Assembly: GCA_021782815.1 (NCBI GenBank)
Contig: JAJXUO010000033.1
Span: forward strand, 1-33,603
Source of the DNA: Pseudomonadota bacterium
GTDB lineage: Bacteria > Pseudomonadota > Alphaproteobacteria > Rhodospirillales > Magnetospirillaceae
Reading direction: 5' to 3'
Length of the DNA: 33,603 nt
Shown here: positions 8,113-16,291 of the stretch, in pieces
How the letters are laid out: each line of letters starts with the position of its first letter
Numbering within the stretch: the stretch's first letter is position 1
The notes under the pieces: generated by a model
Told to the model about the DNA's origin: nothing
The model's database searches: none
Seen by the model: only the letters and a program-made list of their open reading frames with translations
Made by a program: the position numbers and the translations under genes

Positions 8113-9450
8113 ATGACCGTCACGGTCCGTTTCGCACCCAGCCCCACCGGCCGCCTGCATGTGGGCAATGCCCGCGTCGCCCTCATCAACTGGCTTTACG
8201 CCAGAAAGGCGGGGGGGCGCTTCGTTCTGCGCATCGACGATACCGACCGCGAGCGCTCGCGCCCCGAGCACGAACAGGCCATCCTCGACGATCTCACCTG
8301 GCTGGGCCTGACCTGGGACCAGCGGGAAGCCCAGTCGGAGCGCTTCGCCCGCTATGATCTGGCGGTGGACACGCTGAAGGCCGACGGCCGCCTCTATGCC
8401 TGCTATGAAACGCCGGAAGAGCTGGAGTACAAGCGCAAGCGCCTGCTGGCCCGTCATCTGCCGCCGGTGTACGACCGCGCCGGGCTGGCGTTGTCGGCGG
8501 CCGACCGGGCCGCCCTGGAGGCCGAGGGCCGCCGTCCGCACTGGCGCTTCCGTCTGGCCGATCAGGATGTGCGCTGGGACGATCTGGTGCGCGGCCCCTG
8601 TCATTATCATGCCGGGCATCTGTCCGATCCGGTCCTGATCCGCGCCGACGGCAGTTATCTCTATACCCTGCCCTCGGTGGTGGACGATGCCGAGATGGCG
8701 ATCAGCCATGTGATCCGCGGCGAGGATCACGTCACCAACACGGCGGTGCAGATCCAGATCTTCGAGGCCCTGGGGGCGGCGGTACCGGTTTTCGGCCATC
8801 TGACCCTGCTCACCGACGCCAAGGGCGAGGGGCTGTCGAAGCGTCTGGGCAGCATGTCGCTGGGCGAGCTGCGCCAGGAGGGCATCGAGGCCATGGCCCT
8901 GAACAGCCTGCTGGCCAAACTGGGCACGGCCGACGCCATCCATCCCTTGGCCGATCTCGACGCCCTGGCGGCCGGGTTCGACCTGGGCCGCTTCAGCCGC
9001 GCCACCCCGAAATTCGATCCGGCCGAGCTGGAACGGGTCAACGCCCATCTGCTGCATGGCTTGAGCTTCGTCCAGGCCGAGCCCCGGCTGCGGGCCCTGG
9101 GCCTGCCCGCCGACGAGGCCTTCTGGCTGGCGGTGCGCGCCAATCTGGCCCGCATGGACGAGGCCCGCGACTGGTGGCATATCTGCCGCGAGCCGGTGGC
9201 GCCCCAGGTGGAGGACGCCGCCTTCCTGGCCCAGGCCCGCGCCTTGTTGCCCGAAGGCGACTGGAACGCCGAAACCTGGAAGACCTGGACCCAGGCCCTG
9301 GCCGCGGCCAGCGGCCGCAAGGGCAAAGCCCTGTTCCACCCCTTGCGTCTGGCCCTGACCGGGCGCGAGAATGGACCGGAACTGAAGACTCTGCTACCAC
9401 TGATCGGCAAGGACCGCGCCGCCGCCCGGCTGTGCGGCCAAACCGCCTAA
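8113..9450 (+). CDS. gltX: Glutamyl-tRNA synthetase
   Basis: It charges tRNA with glutamate. The 445-residue protein has the class I Rossmann core. The HIGH-type motif is HVGN at residues 16-19 within [15 protein letters not shown]. The editing-like core segments [36 protein letters not shown] and FGHLTLL follow. The KMSKS-equivalent is LSKRLGS (Ser242-Lys243-Arg244). The C-terminal helical anticodon-binding region ends in [15 protein letters not shown]. Many alphaproteobacteria carry two GltX paralogues, and some use one to make Glu-tRNA(Gln) for the amidotransferase route; which role this copy plays cannot be told here. The absence of a full tRNA-binding extension and its short length fit the alphaproteobacterial type. 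It is 3 bases from nadE and 17 bases from cysS. Confidence 0.95.
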   Translation: MTVTVRFAPSPTGRLHVGNARVALINWLYARKAGGRFVLRIDDTDRERSRPEHEQAILDDLTWLGLTWDQREAQSERFARYDLAVDTLKADGRLYACYETPEELEYKRKRLLARHLPPVYDRAGLALSAADRAALEAEGRRPHWRFRLADQDVRWDDLVRGPCHYHAGHLSDPVLIRADGSYLYTLPSVVDDAEMAISHVIRGEDHVTNTAVQIQIFEALGAAVPVFGHLTLLTDAKGEGLSKRLGSMSLGELRQEGIEAMALNSLLAKLGTADAIHPLADLDALAAGFDLGRFSRATPKFDPAELERVNAHLLHGLSFVQAEPRLRALGLPADEAFWLAVRANLARMDEARDWWHICREPVAPQVEDAAFLAQARALLPEGDWNAETWKTWTQALAAASGRKGKALFHPLRLALTGRENGPELKTLLPLIGKDRAAARLCGQTA

Positions 9451-9467
9451 CCGATAGGTCTGCCCCC

Positions 9468-10847
9468 GTGCCCCTGGTTCTCTACAATACCCTGACCCGC
9501 CGCAAGGACCCCTTCCAGCCGCTGGACCCCAGCCATGTGGGCATGTATGTGTGCGGCCCCACGGTGTACGACCGCGCCCATATCGGCAACGCCCGTCCCA
9601 TCGTCATCTTCGACGTGCTGTTCCGCCTGCTGCAGCGGCTTTATCCGGCGGTGACCTATGTGCGCAACATCACCGACGTGGACGACAAGATCAACGCCCG
9701 CGCCCAGGCCAACGGCGAGCCGATTTCCGCCCTGACCGAGCGCACCACCCGGCTGTTCCACGAGGATATCGGCGCCCTGAACGCCCTGCCGCCCACGGTG
9801 GAGCCGCGCGCCACCGCCCATATCGGCCAGATGATCGCCATGATCCAGGCGCTGATCGCCAAGGGCCACGCCTACGAGGCCGAGGGGCATGTGCTGTTTT
9901 CCGTGCCCTCCATGCCCGAGTACGGCCGCCTGTCCAACCGCAGCCGCGACGAGATGATCGCCGGGGCCCGGGTGGAGATCGCCCCTTATAAGCGCGACGC
10001 CGCCGATTTCGTGCTGTGGAAGCCCTCGCCCGGCGATCTGCCGGGCTGGGACAGCCCCTGGGGCCGCGGCCGCCCCGGCTGGCATATCGAATGCTCGGCC
10101 ATGAGCCGGGAATATCTCGGCCCCACCTTCGATATTCACGGCGGCGGCCAGGATCTGGTGTTTCCGCACCACGAGAACGAGATGGCGCAAAGCTGCTGCG
10201 CCAACGGCGCGCCTTTCGCCCGCACCTGGCTGCATAACGGCTGGCTGATGGTGGAAGGGGAGAAGATGTCGAAAAGCCTCGGCAACTTCTTCACCGTGCG
10301 CGATCTTCTGGACCAGGCCCCCGGCGAGGCCATCCGCCTGGCCCTGATGTCGGCCCATTACCATCAGCCCTTCGACTGGACCGCCGAGGGCCTGAAGCAG
10401 GCCCGCCAGACCCTGGACCGCCTCTATCTGGCCCTGCGCGCCGTGGCCGACATCGCCCCGACCGAGGCCGACAGCGTGCCGCTGGAGGTGCTGGCCGCCC
10501 TGGAGGACGATCTCAACACGCCGCTGGCCATTAGCCATCTGCACGAGATCGCCACCAAACTCAACAAGGCCGAAACCATTGCCGAAAAGGCCAAATGGAA
10601 GGGGGCCCTGCTGGCCTCGGGCCGGCTTCTGGGCCTGCTGGGGCAGGAGGTGGAAAGCTGGTTCCGCTGGGTGCCCGCCGGTGGCGCCGCCCTTTCGGAC
10701 CCGCAGGTGCAGCAGATGGTCGATGACCGTCTGGCCGCCCGCAAGGCCAAGAATTTCGCTGAAGCCGACCGGCTGCGGCAGGCGCTGAGCGAAAACGGCG
10801 TGCTGCTGGAAGACGGCCCCGGCGGCACCACCTGGAGACGCGCGTAA
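9468..10847 (+). CDS. cysS: Cysteinyl-tRNA synthetase, GTG start
   Basis: It attaches cysteine to its tRNA. The GTG at 9468 is chosen because the translated start ([20 protein letters not shown]) is the canonical CysRS opening and the first in-frame ATG (9543) would remove it; the open frame extends much further upstream into gltX without meaning. The 459 residues include the zinc site Cys29 ([10 protein letters not shown]), Cys209 (WHIECSAMS), His234 and Glu238 ([10 protein letters not shown]). The HIGH motif is HIGN at 38-41 and KMSKS is intact at 266-270. The C-terminus carries the [17 protein letters not shown] helix bundle typical of CysRS. The ribH ATG begins on the base after its stop codon, so the two are co-transcribed. 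Confidence 0.95.
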   Translation: MPLVLYNTLTRRKDPFQPLDPSHVGMYVCGPTVYDRAHIGNARPIVIFDVLFRLLQRLYPAVTYVRNITDVDDKINARAQANGEPISALTERTTRLFHEDIGALNALPPTVEPRATAHIGQMIAMIQALIAKGHAYEAEGHVLFSVPSMPEYGRLSNRSRDEMIAGARVEIAPYKRDAADFVLWKPSPGDLPGWDSPWGRGRPGWHIECSAMSREYLGPTFDIHGGGQDLVFPHHENEMAQSCCANGAPFARTWLHNGWLMVEGEKMSKSLGNFFTVRDLLDQAPGEAIRLALMSAHYHQPFDWTAEGLKQARQTLDRLYLALRAVADIAPTEADSVPLEVLAALEDDLNTPLAISHLHEIATKLNKAETIAEKAKWKGALLASGRLLGLLGQEVESWFRWVPAGGAALSDPQVQQMVDDRLAARKAKNFAEADRLRQALSENGVLLEDGPGGTTWRRA

Positions 10848-11252
10848 ATGACCCACAAGATCGCCATCGTCATGGGCAGCTTCCACAAGGCCGAAATGGA
10901 GGTCATGCTGGCGGCGGCCACCCGTGCCGTTCAGGACTGCGGCCTGGACCTGGCCACCGTGGTGCGGGTGCCCGGCAGCTACGAGAAGCCGCTGGCCTGC
11001 AAGCGGCTGATCCAGCAAGACGGCATCGACGGCATCGTCACCCTGGGTATCATCGAGCGCGGCGAAACCGCGCACGGGGCGGTGATGGGCCAGTCGGTCA
11101 GCGACGCCCTCATCGGCCTGCAGCTTCAATACATGAAGCCCATCGGCATCGGCATCCTGGGGCCGGACATCTTCCCCACCCAGTTCGCCGCCCGCCTGGA
11201 AAAACACGCCGTGGCCGCCGTCGAGGCGGTGGCGGTGATGCTGAAGGACTGA
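10848..11252 (+). CDS. ribH: 6,7-dimethyl-8-ribityllumazine synthase (RibH-like)
   Basis: Lumazine synthase joins a ribityl-aminouracil with dihydroxybutanone phosphate, the penultimate riboflavin step, and usually assembles into pentamers or 60-mers. The 134-residue protein shows the substrate-binding VPGSYEKPLA block (residues 41-50, equal to PGAFEIP), then LGIIERGETAHG with the catalytic-type His76, and the helix SVSDALIGLQLQYMKPIGIGIL. It is shorter than typical RibH (about 150), and the usual N-terminal ARFN segment is replaced by MGSFHK. The usual partners (ribD, ribE, ribBA, nusB) are absent from the window, so this may be a second or divergent copy. It begins directly after the cysS stop. 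A lumazine-synthase-fold protein with another role is the main alternative. Confidence 0.75.
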   Translation: MTHKIAIVMGSFHKAEMEVMLAAATRAVQDCGLDLATVVRVPGSYEKPLACKRLIQQDGIDGIVTLGIIERGETAHGAVMGQSVSDALIGLQLQYMKPIGIGILGPDIFPTQFAARLEKHAVAAVEAVAVMLKD

Positions 11253-11253
11253 T

Positions 11254-11290
11254 ACCAAGTCGCGATGAGTTTGACTCATCGCGACTTGGT
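11254..11290. terminator. Perfect 17-bp inverted repeat between convergent genes
   Basis: ACCAAGTCGCGATGAGT (11254-11270) and its exact reverse complement (11274-11290) are separated by TTG. The repeat starts 2 bases after the ribH stop and ends 1 base before the kinase-like gene's stop on the other strand, so it fills the whole gap. Its position suits a bidirectional transcript end, although neither side has a long U-tract. Its outer bases (GATACCAA) recall the edges of the palindromic repeats near 26.66 and 33.35 kb. Confidence 0.6.
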
Positions 11291-11291
11291 C

Positions 11292-11960
11292 TTATCCTCC
11301 CCGCGCCGCCATGTCGGCTTTGCGGGCGATCATCTTGTCGGCCAGGGCCGGGCGGCCGCCCAGGGCGGCGATGACCTGGCGGATGCGGTCGTCGGCGATG
11401 GCCGTCACCACCTGAATGGCCGCCTGCAGGGCGTCGTCGTCCATGTCGCCGAAGAGGGCGACGGCGAAGGGATTGTCGGCATCGCGGCGCAGGCTGTCCA
11501 ACTCGCCCACCTGGGTGCCGAAGGCCCGGCCTTTCGGGCAGCCCATGGCCCGGTACTCCAGGGCGCCGCCCACGTCCAGCGTCAGCACCGTGCCGTCGAC
11601 CACGCCCTGGTTTTCCCCCATGAAACCGGCGGCGTCCCAGTTGGCGGTCCAGGCATGCACGCCGAACCAGTGTTGCGCCTGCCGGCGTTCGCCGGGGCTG
11701 AGCTGGGAAACGCGGCGCTTTTCCAGCCGCACCAGTTCGGTGGCCACCTGATCCGGGCGGACCGTGTCCACATAGGTCAAAATGGGGGCTCCGGCCAAAC
11801 GGTACAGCCCGGCGGCCACCCGTTCGTTCCGGGCATAGGCCGGGGATTCCAGCGATTTCACGTAGAAGCGGCGGCCATCCTCGTCTTGAAAAACTCCCGC
11901 CGCGTTGCTGCCCATCCCGCCGCCGACATGGCGCAGGAGGGCGGTGTCGAGCACCGTCAT
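11292..11960 (-). CDS. Small atypical protein/lipid-kinase-like protein (HipA/PI-kinase-like fold suspected)
   Basis: I cannot assign a named family with certainty. The 222-residue sequence has an arrangement like minimal kinases: a glycine-rich loop GGGMGSNAAGVF (13-24), then FYVK with Lys35, then Glu46 in RNERVAAGLY. A catalytic-like NWD motif follows (Asn107-Trp108-Asp109), with Asn117 downstream and a metal-binding-like LDVGG (Asp129). This Lys-Glu-Asp-Asn-Asp order parallels HipA and PI-kinase-type enzymes. I recall similar domains at the C-terminus of some phage head-morphogenesis proteins. The substrate is unknown. The start ATG at 11960 overlaps the stop of the upstream phosphatase by 4 bases (ATGA), so the pair is translationally coupled, suggesting opposing phosphorylation and dephosphorylation of a shared target. 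Longer readings to 12260 are shadows of the phosphatase. Confidence 0.6.
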   Translation of the reverse strand: MTVLDTALLRHVGGGMGSNAAGVFQDEDGRRFYVKSLESPAYARNERVAAGLYRLAGAPILTYVDTVRPDQVATELVRLEKRRVSQLSPGERRQAQHWFGVHAWTANWDAAGFMGENQGVVDGTVLTLDVGGALEYRAMGCPKGRAFGTQVGELDSLRRDADNPFAVALFGDMDDDALQAAIQVVTAIADDRIRQVIAALGGRPALADKMIARKADMAARGG

Positions 11961-12553
11961 GGCCGGTCGTCCGCCTCGGCGATGGCCTCGGTGCGGCGCA
12001 CCAGGGCCAGTTGCGCCGCCGTCTCGATGGCGCCCCGGCGCGCGGCGCGGACCTGGCGGATCGCCTCGGCGGGCTCCATGCCCAGTTCCACCAGCAGGCG
12101 TCCGGCGATCATGCCGGCGCGGCCCAGGCCGCCCTTGCAATGCACCAGCACGTCGGCGCCGCCGCGCAACAGGGCGCGAATCTCCCGGCCCTGCGTCCGC
12201 CACGCCTCTTCGAACCGGGCATCGGGCACCGAGAAATCGGCGATGGGCAGATGCCGCCATTCCATGCCGCGCAGCCGCACCTCGTGACCGAGAGTGGGCA
12301 CCTTGAGCGCCTGAAGCTCGGCGGGTTCCACCAGGGTCAGCACCAGTTTGGCGCCCCAGGCGGCGATGGCGTCGAGGTCCAGCGCCAGATCCCTGGCCCA
12401 GGCCCCGGTGCTGGCCGCGACATCGTGTTTGCCGGGGCAGAAGGTGATGCCGATCCGTCCCTGCGCGGCGTCGGCGCGCACCTCGGCGATATGCAGCGGA
12501 TGGCTGTGGCTGGTTCGTGCCGAAACGCCGTGCGGCGGCCGCGAAAGGCTCAT
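11957..12553 (-). CDS. CDKN3-like tyrosine/dual-specificity phosphatase
   Basis: This is a 198-residue cysteine phosphatase. The P-loop signature HCKGGLGRAG places the catalytic Cys139 and Arg145 in HCx5R spacing, and PIADFSVPD supplies the general acid, probably Asp106. The opening GITFCPGKHD, the WARDLALDLDAIAAWGAKLVLTL segment and the tail RRGAIETAAQLALV match bacterial relatives of the eukaryotic KAP/CDKN3 phosphatase. It should be cytoplasmic and act on phosphoserine/threonine/tyrosine proteins or another phospho-ester; the substrate is unknown. The start at 12553 follows a strong GGAGGGAAGAG box; an open frame to 12802 would run into the DUF2336 gene. It lies 23 bases after the DUF2336 stop and overlaps the kinase-like gene by 4 bases. 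Confidence 0.85.
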   Translation of the reverse strand: MSLSRPPHGVSARTSHSHPLHIAEVRADAAQGRIGITFCPGKHDVAASTGAWARDLALDLDAIAAWGAKLVLTLVEPAELQALKVPTLGHEVRLRGMEWRHLPIADFSVPDARFEEAWRTQGREIRALLRGGADVLVHCKGGLGRAGMIAGRLLVELGMEPAEAIRQVRAARRGAIETAAQLALVRRTEAIAEADDRP

Positions 12554-12576
12554 CTCTTCCCTCCGGCCGGACGGGA

Positions 12577-13695
12577 TCACATCCGCATGGCGCCGGAATG
12601 CAGTTGCCCCATGCGGGCCAGCAGATATTCCAGATCGTCGTTCTTGATTTCGACGCCGAGATCGCCGTACTGGGTGAGGATGCGCTCGATCATGCGGCGC
12701 GAGAAGCGTTCGCGATCGCCGGCCTCGCCGTCGTATTGCATGTCGCGCGAAACATCGATGGCGGCGCGCATGGCGGGATAGAGGGCCTCGGGCAGGCCGC
12801 ATTTCCGGAACAGGGCTTCGAAGCCGCGCCGTCCCTGGTCGTGGATCAGGGCCTGGGCGTTGTCGAGGGTGATATTGGCCAGCTTGGCCAGGGCGGTTTC
12901 AAAGAAGGTGAGATCGCCCATGCACACGGCGCGCAGAATGATCGAGGGGGTGAGGCGGCCGTTGCGGTGCAGGTGGCTGATCAGGCGCGGTACATCGGTC
13001 TCGGTGTTGCTGATGCCCAGAACCGCCAGTTCGCGGGCCTGGATCAGCAGGGCGGCGGCCACGTCCGGCGACAGGTCGGTGCGGGCCAGGAGGTGGGTGC
13101 GGAAACTTTCCGAGACATGGGTGAGCAGCCGTTCGACGATGGTCACCGGCAGGCCGGGCCGTTCCGCCAGGGCGTCGCCGATGTCCTGGTGGCTGCCGGC
13201 GAAGCGGTCCACCACCGACGACAGGGTGGTTTCGCTGAAATGGGCTCCCTGGTTGCGCACCAGGGTGGACACCACGCGGGGGTCGCCCCGTTCCACCAGG
13301 GCGTCGGACAGGCCTTCCGGGATGTGGGCGCGCCGGGCCATGGCGTCCAGCTTGTTGGCGTCCTGGCTTTTCACCAGCTCGATAAGGTCGGCTTCCGACA
13401 GCACCTCGGAAAATTCCAGGATGGGCAGGGCCACCGAGTCGACGTCGCGGGCCAGGGCCAGGGCGACGTCGCGCGGCAGCAGCGGGCTGTCCTTCAACTG
13501 CCGCGACAGGGCTTCGCGCACCCGCACCTCGGCATCCTTCACCATCAGGCGGAAGATATCCTCGGCGATGGCGCGTTGCTGTTCGGTCAGAGCGGCATGC
13601 TGGGCGGCGATCTTCCCGGCGATCTCGGCCCGGACGGCCGTATCGGGGCTGGCCAGCAGGCGCTTGACGTCTTCATCTTTCAGCATTTCGGCCAT
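12577..13695 (-). CDS. DUF2336 domain-containing protein
   Basis: This 372-residue soluble, largely helical protein matches the DUF2336 family, which is characteristic of alphaproteobacteria. The N-terminal half reads like HEAT-type or cyclic helical repeats: VRAEIAGKIAAQ, VRVREALSRQLKD, LPRDVALALARDVDSVALPILEFSEVLSEADLIELV, LSDALVERGDPRVVSTLVRNQGAHFSETTL (read in blocks). The second half carries the IGDALAERPGLPVTIVERLL and DLSPDVAAALLIQ segments. Function is unestablished; repeats of this kind usually scaffold proteins. It is the first gene of an operon with the phosphatase and kinase-like genes, so a scaffold or substrate role for that pair is a reasonable but untested guess. The ATG at 13695 is preceded by GAGGAAGCGACA, a usable ribosome site. 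Confidence 0.8.
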   Translation of the reverse strand: MAEMLKDEDVKRLLASPDTAVRAEIAGKIAAQHAALTEQQRAIAEDIFRLMVKDAEVRVREALSRQLKDSPLLPRDVALALARDVDSVALPILEFSEVLSEADLIELVKSQDANKLDAMARRAHIPEGLSDALVERGDPRVVSTLVRNQGAHFSETTLSSVVDRFAGSHQDIGDALAERPGLPVTIVERLLTHVSESFRTHLLARTDLSPDVAAALLIQARELAVLGISNTETDVPRLISHLHRNGRLTPSIILRAVCMGDLTFFETALAKLANITLDNAQALIHDQGRRGFEALFRKCGLPEALYPAMRAAIDVSRDMQYDGEAGDRERFSRRMIERILTQYGDLGVEIKNDDLEYLLARMGQLHSGAMRM

Positions 13696-13727
13696 TGTCG
13701 CTTCCTCGAACGCACTCCCTGCGCAGT

Positions 13728-13755
13728 ATTATAAGCGCATCTTGTGGGGGAACAA
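13728..13755 (-). promoter_or_regulatory. Probable sigma-70-type promoter of the DUF2336-phosphatase-kinase operon
   Basis: On the minus strand a perfect TATAAT (13733-13728) lies 16 bases downstream of TTGTTC (13755-13750), about 35 bases before the DUF2336 start codon. A small CTTGT...ACAAG inverted repeat (13741-13759) overlaps the -35 box and could be an operator, but its arms are only 5 bp. The rest of the 13696-13849 spacer shows no gene. Confidence 0.5.
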
Positions 13756-13849
13756 CAAGATTGCCTCCGCCAATATTTCGGCATTGCCCGCTCCGCGGCG
13801 CAAATAGACGGCATTTTACCGGTATTGCGCCGACTTCCGGCCGTGCGTT

Positions 13850-16291
13850 TCAGCGGGGATTGGCCATCACTTCCTTGACCTTGCCGGCCAGCTGTTTCAG
13901 CGAGAACGGCTTGGGCAGGAAATGGATGCCGTCCTCGCCCTGGAAGTCGCCCAGGGCCACGTCCTCGGCATAGCCGCTCATCAGGATCACCTGGATGGAG
14001 GGGCGTTCCAGCCGCACCAGGCGGGCCAGGGTGGCGCCGTCCATGCCGGGCATGACCACGTCGGTGACCAGGGCGTCGATGGCCGCCTCGCCGCGCAGCA
14101 CGTCGAGGGCCACCTCGCCGGAATTGGCCTCCAGCACGCGGTAGCCCTTATTGCGCAGCGCCCGCGAGCCGAACAGGCGCACGGCGTCCTCGTCCTCCAC
14201 CAGCAGGATGGTGCCGGCGCCGGTGAGATCGGCGGCGCCCACCGCCGGATTGTCGTCCTTGGCGGCGGCGGCGGCCGGCGGCGGGGCCGGGCTGTCGGCC
14301 GAAGGCTCGAAGCGGGGCAGGAAAATGCGGAAGCTGGTGCCGTGGCCGGGCTGGCTGTCGACGAAAATGAAACCGTCGGTCTGGCGCACGATGCCATAGA
14401 CCGTGGAAAGCCCCAGGCCGGTGCCGGCCCCCACCTCCTTGGTGGAGAAGAAGGGCTCGAAGATGCGCCCCAGATTTTCCGGCGGGATGCCGGTGCCGGT
14501 ATCGGCCACCTCGATCTGGATATAGTCGCCGGGCGGCATGACGTCGGCGCCGCGCTGGTAGGGCCGGTCCACCTTCATGGATTTGGTGGTGACGGAGAGC
14601 AGGCCGCCGCCCGGCATGGCGTCGCGGGCATTGACGGCGAGATTGATGATGACCTGATCGAACTGGCCGGGATCGACCCGCACCAGGCCGAGATTGCGGT
14701 CGTGGGTGATGGCCAGCTCGATGGTTTCGCCCAACAGGCGGCGCAGCAGGTTGGAGAGATCGGCCAGGGCGTCGGTCACGTCGAACAGCCGGGGCTGCAG
14801 GGTTTGCCGGCGCGAGAAGGCCAGCAATTGCCGCACCAGGCTGGCGGCGCGGTTGGCGTTCTGCTTGATCTGCATGATGTCGGCGAAGGAGGCGTCGCCC
14901 GGCGCGTGGCGCTGCAGCAGGAGATCGCAAAAGCCGATCATGGCGGTGAGCAGATTGTTGAAATCGTGCGCCACGCCGCCGGCCAGCTGGCCCATGGCCT
15001 GCATCTTCTGGCTTTGCGCGAACTGGATTTCCAGGTTCTTCTGCTCGGTGGTGTCGATGAAATGCAGCATGAGGCCGGTGACGGCGCCGTCCTCGGCGGT
15101 GGGGCTGACATAAAGGGTGGCCACCAGATCGCGGCCGCCGCCGATGAGGCGCACCGGCAGATGGTTGCCGGGGCTGGTGCCCATCAGCACGCGCGACAAT
15201 TGTTCCGCCGCCGCCGGACGGTCGGCCTCCAGGATGAAATCGGTGACCGGACGGCCGAGGATGGCTTCGGCATCCTGGCCCAGCAACTGGGCGAAGGCGG
15301 GATTGCAGCCGGAAATGCTGGTGTCGGGATCCACCAGGGTGATGCCCACGGGGGCGTCCTCGAACAGCCAGTGGAAGCGCCGTTCGGCGGTTTTCACCGC
15401 CCGCTCCCAATGGCGCTCCGGCATCAGGTCGCGCACCACCACCGAGCGGGTGCGCATCTCGCCGCCCTCGTCGAACACCGTATGGGTGACGAAGGCCTGG
15501 AAGACGTCGCCGCCGCGCCCCTTCATGCGCATTTCGGCGCGGTCTTCCTCGGGGTTGGGTTCCACCCCCAGCACCTCGGCCAGCTGTTGGCCGATCAGGG
15601 CCTCGGCGGGCTGGCCCACCCATTCCGCCAGCCGCTGGTTGACGAAGCGGAACCGCCCCTCGATATCGGCGGAATAGAAGCCCACCGGCAGGAAATCGAT
15701 GAAGTCGGCCAGAAGCTCGTGGTCGCGGCGCAGGGTTTCCTCGATGGCGCGCCGCGCCGAAACGTCCTCGATGGTCCAGACGGCGCCGCCGCCCTCCAGG
15801 GGGTGCACGGCCACCAGCAGCCATTCGCGCACGCCGTCGCCGGCGGCCAGTTGCATTTCGGCACGGTAGCTGCCGCCGTGGCGCCCGGCATGCTCCAGGC
15901 GGTCGATCTCCTCGATCACCCGCTCCTCGCCATTGGCGCGCGGGCGCAAGGGGGCGCAAGGATAGTCGGCGGGGCCGAACAGGCCGTCGCTTTGCGGGCT
16001 GCGGTAAAGCTCCTCGCCTTTCGGCCCCACCACCAGCCGGGCGCGGCGGTCGGCCGACAGGGCGGCGGCCAGCGGACGCAGCCGGAGCAGCTCGGCGCCG
16101 CTTCGCGCCAGGTGCCGGGCCAGCCCGGCCACCGCCGCCACGGCCAGCAGCCCGGCGACCAGGGGTGGGGCCAGCCGTGCCGGGGCGGTTCCGGCATCCA
16201 GTGCGGCCCAGGCCGTCAGGCTGGCGATGGTGGCCAGGGCCAGCCACACCCAGACGGAGCGCAAGGCCTCAGCGACGGTTGAACGGGCCAC
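13850..16291 (-). CDS. cckA: Hybrid sensor histidine kinase CckA
   Basis: CckA phosphorylates ChpT and through it CtrA, controlling cell cycle or motility genes in alphaproteobacteria. The 813-residue protein has two N-terminal membrane helices (about 12-31 and 40-62), three PAS-like sensory domains to about residue 420, then the near-invariant CckA kinase core. The H-box is GQLAGGVAHDFNNLLTA with phospho-His442. The ATP-binding domain shows NLAVNARDAMPGGG, VADTGTGIPPENLGRIFEPFFSTK and GTGLGLSTVYGIV. After a Pro/Ala linker, a receiver domain carries Asp744 (LVTDVVMPGMDG) and ends with the CckA hallmark HFLPKPFSLKQLAGKVKEV. The start is GTG at 16291, with AAGGAG 7 bases upstream, inside the last codons of flhB (23-base overlap). 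CckA is therefore expressed with the basal-body operon. Confidence 0.93.
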   Translation of the reverse strand: MARSTVAEALRSVWVWLALATIASLTAWAALDAGTAPARLAPPLVAGLLAVAAVAGLARHLARSGAELLRLRPLAAALSADRRARLVVGPKGEELYRSPQSDGLFGPADYPCAPLRPRANGEERVIEEIDRLEHAGRHGGSYRAEMQLAAGDGVREWLLVAVHPLEGGGAVWTIEDVSARRAIEETLRRDHELLADFIDFLPVGFYSADIEGRFRFVNQRLAEWVGQPAEALIGQQLAEVLGVEPNPEEDRAEMRMKGRGGDVFQAFVTHTVFDEGGEMRTRSVVVRDLMPERHWERAVKTAERRFHWLFEDAPVGITLVDPDTSISGCNPAFAQLLGQDAEAILGRPVTDFILEADRPAAAEQLSRVLMGTSPGNHLPVRLIGGGRDLVATLYVSPTAEDGAVTGLMLHFIDTTEQKNLEIQFAQSQKMQAMGQLAGGVAHDFNNLLTAMIGFCDLLLQRHAPGDASFADIMQIKQNANRAASLVRQLLAFSRRQTLQPRLFDVTDALADLSNLLRRLLGETIELAITHDRNLGLVRVDPGQFDQVIINLAVNARDAMPGGGLLSVTTKSMKVDRPYQRGADVMPPGDYIQIEVADTGTGIPPENLGRIFEPFFSTKEVGAGTGLGLSTVYGIVRQTDGFIFVDSQPGHGTSFRIFLPRFEPSADSPAPPPAAAAAKDDNPAVGAADLTGAGTILLVEDEDAVRLFGSRALRNKGYRVLEANSGEVALDVLRGEAAIDALVTDVVMPGMDGATLARLVRLERPSIQVILMSGYAEDVALGDFQGEDGIHFLPKPFSLKQLAGKVKEVMANPR

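Noticed and set aside
6361-9339. 992-codon minus-strand frame opposite nadE and gltX
   Set aside because: Composition is dominated by Gly/Gln/His/Ala with no motif, while the plus strand carries complete, motif-rich nadE and gltX.
13922-16282. 786-codon plus-strand frame opposite cckA
   Set aside because: Antisense shadow; CckA on the minus strand has all kinase and receiver motifs in the right order.
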